Shown in pieces: positions 12,590-15,020 of a stretch of 15,020 nt of DNA. The position numbers and the translations under genes are program-made. How positions within the stretch are numbered: the stretch's first letter is position 1; every line of letters begins with the position of its first letter. The stretch is from DASVHS01 sp036390755 (lineage in GTDB: Bacteria > Acidobacteriota > Thermoanaerobaculia > Gp7-AA8), in NCBI GenBank assembly GCA_036390755.1, contig DASWBH010000209.1:1-15020 (forward strand), in the 5' to 3' direction. The notes beneath the pieces are model-generated. The model saw nothing but the letters and a program-made list of their open reading frames with translations, was not told where the DNA came from and searched no databases.

Positions 12590-14488
12590 ATGCGCCGCGC
12601 TGTCATCTCCTTTTTGCTGTTTGTCCTCCCTTTCGCTTCGGCCGCCGCTCCGTGGACCACACTTGGTCCTCTCAACGGCACGATCCTCCGCATCGCGGCG
12701 GCGAGCCGCGACATCGTGTACGTCGCCGCGCCGGACGGCGTGTTCCGCACGCGCGACGGCGGCACATCTTGGACGAACGTGACCGGTCCGCTGGTCATGC
12801 CGTCCGGCGTCGTCGTCGACGCGGCCGCTCCCGACGTGGTGATCGCGTCCGCGTCGAACGGCGTGTTCCGCAGCGAGGACGGCGGAGCGACGTGGGAGAC
12901 GGCAAGCGCGCTTCCGGCCGACCCGAATCCGGGAAATCTCGTCATCGATCCGCGCGATGCAAACACGATCTACGCCGTCGGCGATCGCTGTCGCGGCCTG
13001 CTGAAATCGATCGATAACGGACGTACGTTCGCCGAACAGACCAGCGACGGCCGGGGAACGAACGAGGTCTGCACCGAGTCGATCATCCTCGATCCGCTCG
13101 ATCCCGACCGGCTGTACAAGCCGTGGATCTTTTCCGATGTGTGGGGGGCCGATCGGAGCGACGACGGCGGCCGCACGTGGGTCTCGCTGTCGTTTGCCGA
13201 TTCGCCGCGGCGGGGGTCGATCGCCGCAGTGGGCGGGCAGCGGTACGCCATCGGAACCAGCCGGTATGACCAGCTTCTGACCGGTGCCGACGGCGTGACT
13301 TGGACGCGCGTACCGATCACTGGAATCACCCCGCCGCCGATCCGCGCGCTCGAGTTTTTTGACCTGGTCGCGGATTCAGCGTCGGGCCGCCTGTTTCTTG
13401 CCACCGACAACGGCGTCTTCCGCAGCGATAACGGCACCGACTGGATCCAGCTCGCCGGAACCGCGGGAGAGGCCGTGCGCACGATTCACTTCGACGCCGA
13501 GTCGGCGACGCTCACGATCGGCACAGATTTCGGTCTGCTCCGCAGCACCGGATCTCCATGGAACACGTGGACCCTCCTCAACGTCGGCAACTCCGCGATG
13601 CCGATGAATGAGTTGATCGCCGACCCCTCGAGCGGCGACATGTACGCGCGTTCGCGGCAGCACGTGTTCGCCGGCCGGAACCTCGGCACGACGTGGCAGG
13701 TCATCGGCGATCCCCTGCCGACCGAGTTCGCGTCGATCATCATCGGCGCCGGTCACGATCTCTACTCGCGTTACCAGGACCGCGAGGGCCTCAATTACGT
13801 TCAGAGGCTCGAGCCGGACGGACACTGGACGACGATTCTGACGACCCTCGCTCTCGGCCCCGTCGCCGCCGACCCGGGCACGCCAGGAACGCTTTACGCC
13901 GCTCTCGGCAACGTGCTTCAAAGGACGCGCGACGGCGGTCGGACGTGGGAGCAGCTTGTCCCACCGGCGCCCGTCGGATCGCTGGCGATCGATCCGCGCG
14001 ATTCGAACGTGCTCGCCGCGACGGCTCCAGGCGGAGTTCTGAAATCGACGGACGCCGGCGCGACGTGGTCGTTCGCGCCGACCCCTCTGTTCAAGATGAT
14101 GTTTTCGATCGCCTTCGCGCCGTCGGATCCGAATGTCCTCTACGCCCTCGGCCCGGTTGATTTCCAACCCGCACCCACCGTCCTCGGACGCAGCACTGAC
14201 GGCGGACGCACGTGGCTCCCGCAGCCCGCTCCCGGTGAATCGGTCCTGGCGTTCACCATCGATCCGCACGACGCAAACCGCATCTTCCTCGCGTCGGCGG
14301 ACCGCAACGTGGCGCGAAGCGAAGATGGCGGGCGGACATGGCAGTCGATCCGCAGCGGTCTCCCGGAAGGGCTCATCCGGGCGATCGCGGTCGACTCTGC
14401 GGGTGCGTTCGTGCACGTCGGAACCGAGACGCGTGGCGTGTGGGAGCTGCCGCTCGCGGCGCGCCGCCGCGCCGTGCGGATCCGCTGA
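12590..14488 (+). CDS. Secreted Asp-box (BNR/sortilin-like) beta-propeller protein
   Basis: The 632-residue protein begins with a signal peptide (MRRAVISFLLFVLPFASAAA, cleavage near residue 20). The ATG at 12590 is chosen because it opens this signal; an in-frame GTG at 12515 would put 25 polar residues in front. The rest is repetitive, with at least eight Asp-boxes of the S/T-x-D-x-G-x-T/S-W type: RTRDGGTSW (53-61), RSEDGGATW (94-102), KSIDNGRTF, RSDDGGRTW, RSDNGTDW, RTRDGGRTW, KSTDAGATW, RSTDGGRTW and RSEDGGRTW. Each follows an IYA(V/A)..GVFRS-like strand pair, as in VPS10/sortilin-like and glycosyl-hydrolase-like propellers. Such proteins bind sugars or peptides or act as cell-surface scaffolds; no catalytic residues can be assigned. 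There is no C-terminal anchor. It is not evidently linked to the upstream operon. Confidence 0.88.
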   Translation: MRRAVISFLLFVLPFASAAAPWTTLGPLNGTILRIAAASRDIVYVAAPDGVFRTRDGGTSWTNVTGPLVMPSGVVVDAAAPDVVIASASNGVFRSEDGGATWETASALPADPNPGNLVIDPRDANTIYAVGDRCRGLLKSIDNGRTFAEQTSDGRGTNEVCTESIILDPLDPDRLYKPWIFSDVWGADRSDDGGRTWVSLSFADSPRRGSIAAVGGQRYAIGTSRYDQLLTGADGVTWTRVPITGITPPPIRALEFFDLVADSASGRLFLATDNGVFRSDNGTDWIQLAGTAGEAVRTIHFDAESATLTIGTDFGLLRSTGSPWNTWTLLNVGNSAMPMNELIADPSSGDMYARSRQHVFAGRNLGTTWQVIGDPLPTEFASIIIGAGHDLYSRYQDREGLNYVQRLEPDGHWTTILTTLALGPVAADPGTPGTLYAALGNVLQRTRDGGRTWEQLVPPAPVGSLAIDPRDSNVLAATAPGGVLKSTDAGATWSFAPTPLFKMMFSIAFAPSDPNVLYALGPVDFQPAPTVLGRSTDGGRTWLPQPAPGESVLAFTIDPHDANRIFLASADRNVARSEDGGRTWQSIRSGLPEGLIRAIAVDSAGAFVHVGTETRGVWELPLAARRRAVRIR

Positions 14489-14528
14489 ACGCATGCCGTG
14501 ACGGGCGTCGTCGGCCCGCTGGCCAGCC

Positions 14529-14993
14529 TTATTCCTTCGGCCTCACGATCCTCTTGTGCATTTCCGGCACTGTCATGAGCGCAGCCGTGCCGTACCACGG
14601 CGTCATTTCGTGGACGAAGACTCCTGCCTTCACCGCCGGATCGAGAATCACCAGCTTCTCCGCCTCATCGATCGTTGCGACGTTGAAGATGTAGAGACCG
14701 CGCCAAGACTTGTCGTTGTCGCCGAACGGACCGGCGACAGCGAGCTTCCCTTCGTTCGCGAGACGTTGAATGTTGGCGAAGTGACCGTCAAAGATCTTCT
14801 TGCGCTCGTCTCCTTTGATCTCCGCGTCGTGCGGGCCCGTCTTGAGGATGCAGAGCACGTAGTTCTTCATGCCGCGCTCGTCGGCGCCGAGTCGTTTGGC
14901 GAGTTCCGGATCGAACGCGCGCTCCTCGGCCGTCATGATTCCGGCGCAGCAGACGAGAGCAAGACCGAACAGCAACAATCGCATGCGTTTCAT
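14529..14993 (-). CDS. Exported YciI-like protein
   Basis: The 154-residue product has a hydrophobic signal (LLLFGLALVCCAGIM, residues 5-19, cleavage probably after TA near 21) with no proper lipobox. A YciI-like domain (ferredoxin-like dimeric alpha/beta fold) follows: MKNYVLCILKTGP, then GHFANIQRLANEGKLAVAGPFGD, where the His is the conserved YciI residue, then RGLYIFNVATIDEAEKLVILDPAVKAGVF. Function of exported YciI-like proteins is unknown. ATG at 14993 is used; a GTG nine bases upstream at 15002 would lie inside the apparent -10 box. The gene converges on the Asp-box protein gene with a 40-base gap. Confidence 0.85.
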   Translation of the reverse strand: MKRMRLLLFGLALVCCAGIMTAEERAFDPELAKRLGADERGMKNYVLCILKTGPHDAEIKGDERKKIFDGHFANIQRLANEGKLAVAGPFGDNDKSWRGLYIFNVATIDEAEKLVILDPAVKAGVFVHEMTPWYGTAALMTVPEMHKRIVRPKE

Positions 14994-15000
14994 GCCGGTC

Positions 15001-15006
15001 ACTATA
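15001..15006 (-). promoter_or_regulatory. Likely -10 box of the YciI-like gene
   Basis: On the minus strand TATAGT (5 of 6 to TATAAT) ends seven bases before ATG at 14993. The -35 would lie just past the window edge. This spacing implies a leaderless transcript. Confidence 0.45.
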
Positions 15007-15020
15007 ACGGCGCGGCCTCG

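Noticed and set aside
14502..14518. A terminator between the two convergent genes at the right end
   Set aside because: CGGGC and GCCCG form only a 5-bp stem with a 7-base loop and no T-run on either strand.

Overview
The window is GC-rich, densely coded DNA from a Gram-negative bacterium, probably a soil or sediment organism. An outer-membrane barrel protein, several Sec signal peptides and the absence of lipoboxes point to a diderm. Short palindromic repeats sit in frame inside two genes, and a secreted Asp-box (BNR/sortilin-like) propeller is present. Together these recall Acidobacteriota-type genomes, but the phylum is an inference and cannot be settled from this sequence alone.

Layout. 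Bases 1-189 hold the 3' end of a response-regulator receiver domain. Convergent to it (345-947, minus) is a SnoaL-like protein with a signal peptide and an unusual C-terminal membrane helix. A 293-base divergent spacer with two hairpins follows. One long plus-strand operon then runs from 1241 to 11466: an AraC/GyrI-type regulator; an ABC importer of the BMP (nucleoside/nucleobase) class, made of a double ATPase, two permeases and a periplasmic binding protein; the three subunits of an oxamate-carbamoyltransferase-like enzyme (AllG/DUF1116, AllF/FdrA and AllH/DUF2877); and a Tsx-like outer-membrane channel. A 56-residue gene between allF and allH encodes the C-terminal module of FdrA as a free-standing protein. 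Junctions are 4-base ATGA overlaps, longer overlaps, or gaps under 20 bases. A strong intrinsic terminator (11481-11518) closes the operon. A carbamate kinase gene starts only 11 bases beyond it, leaving no room for a promoter of its own. After that come a secreted Asp-box propeller protein (12590-14488) and a convergent exported YciI-like protein (14529-14993).

How the genes work together. In E. coli, AllFGH (formerly FdrA, YlbE, YlbF) release carbamoyl phosphate from oxalurate, an allantoin breakdown product, and carbamate kinase turns carbamoyl phosphate into ATP, ammonia and CO2. Here the same enzymes are joined to an outer-membrane channel, a periplasmic binding protein and an ABC importer. 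The locus therefore reads as a complete path from outside the cell to ATP for a ureido or purine-derived compound. No ring-opening hydrolase and no ureidoglycolate dehydrogenase is present, so either a ready-made ureido compound is imported or those enzymes are encoded elsewhere. The true substrate is the main open question.

Other points: a heptamer-built hairpin inside allH and a different palindromic repeat inside the ATPase linker, both kept in frame; and -10-like hexamers only 6-7 bases before the start codons of three genes at the head of transcription units, which suggests leaderless mRNAs.
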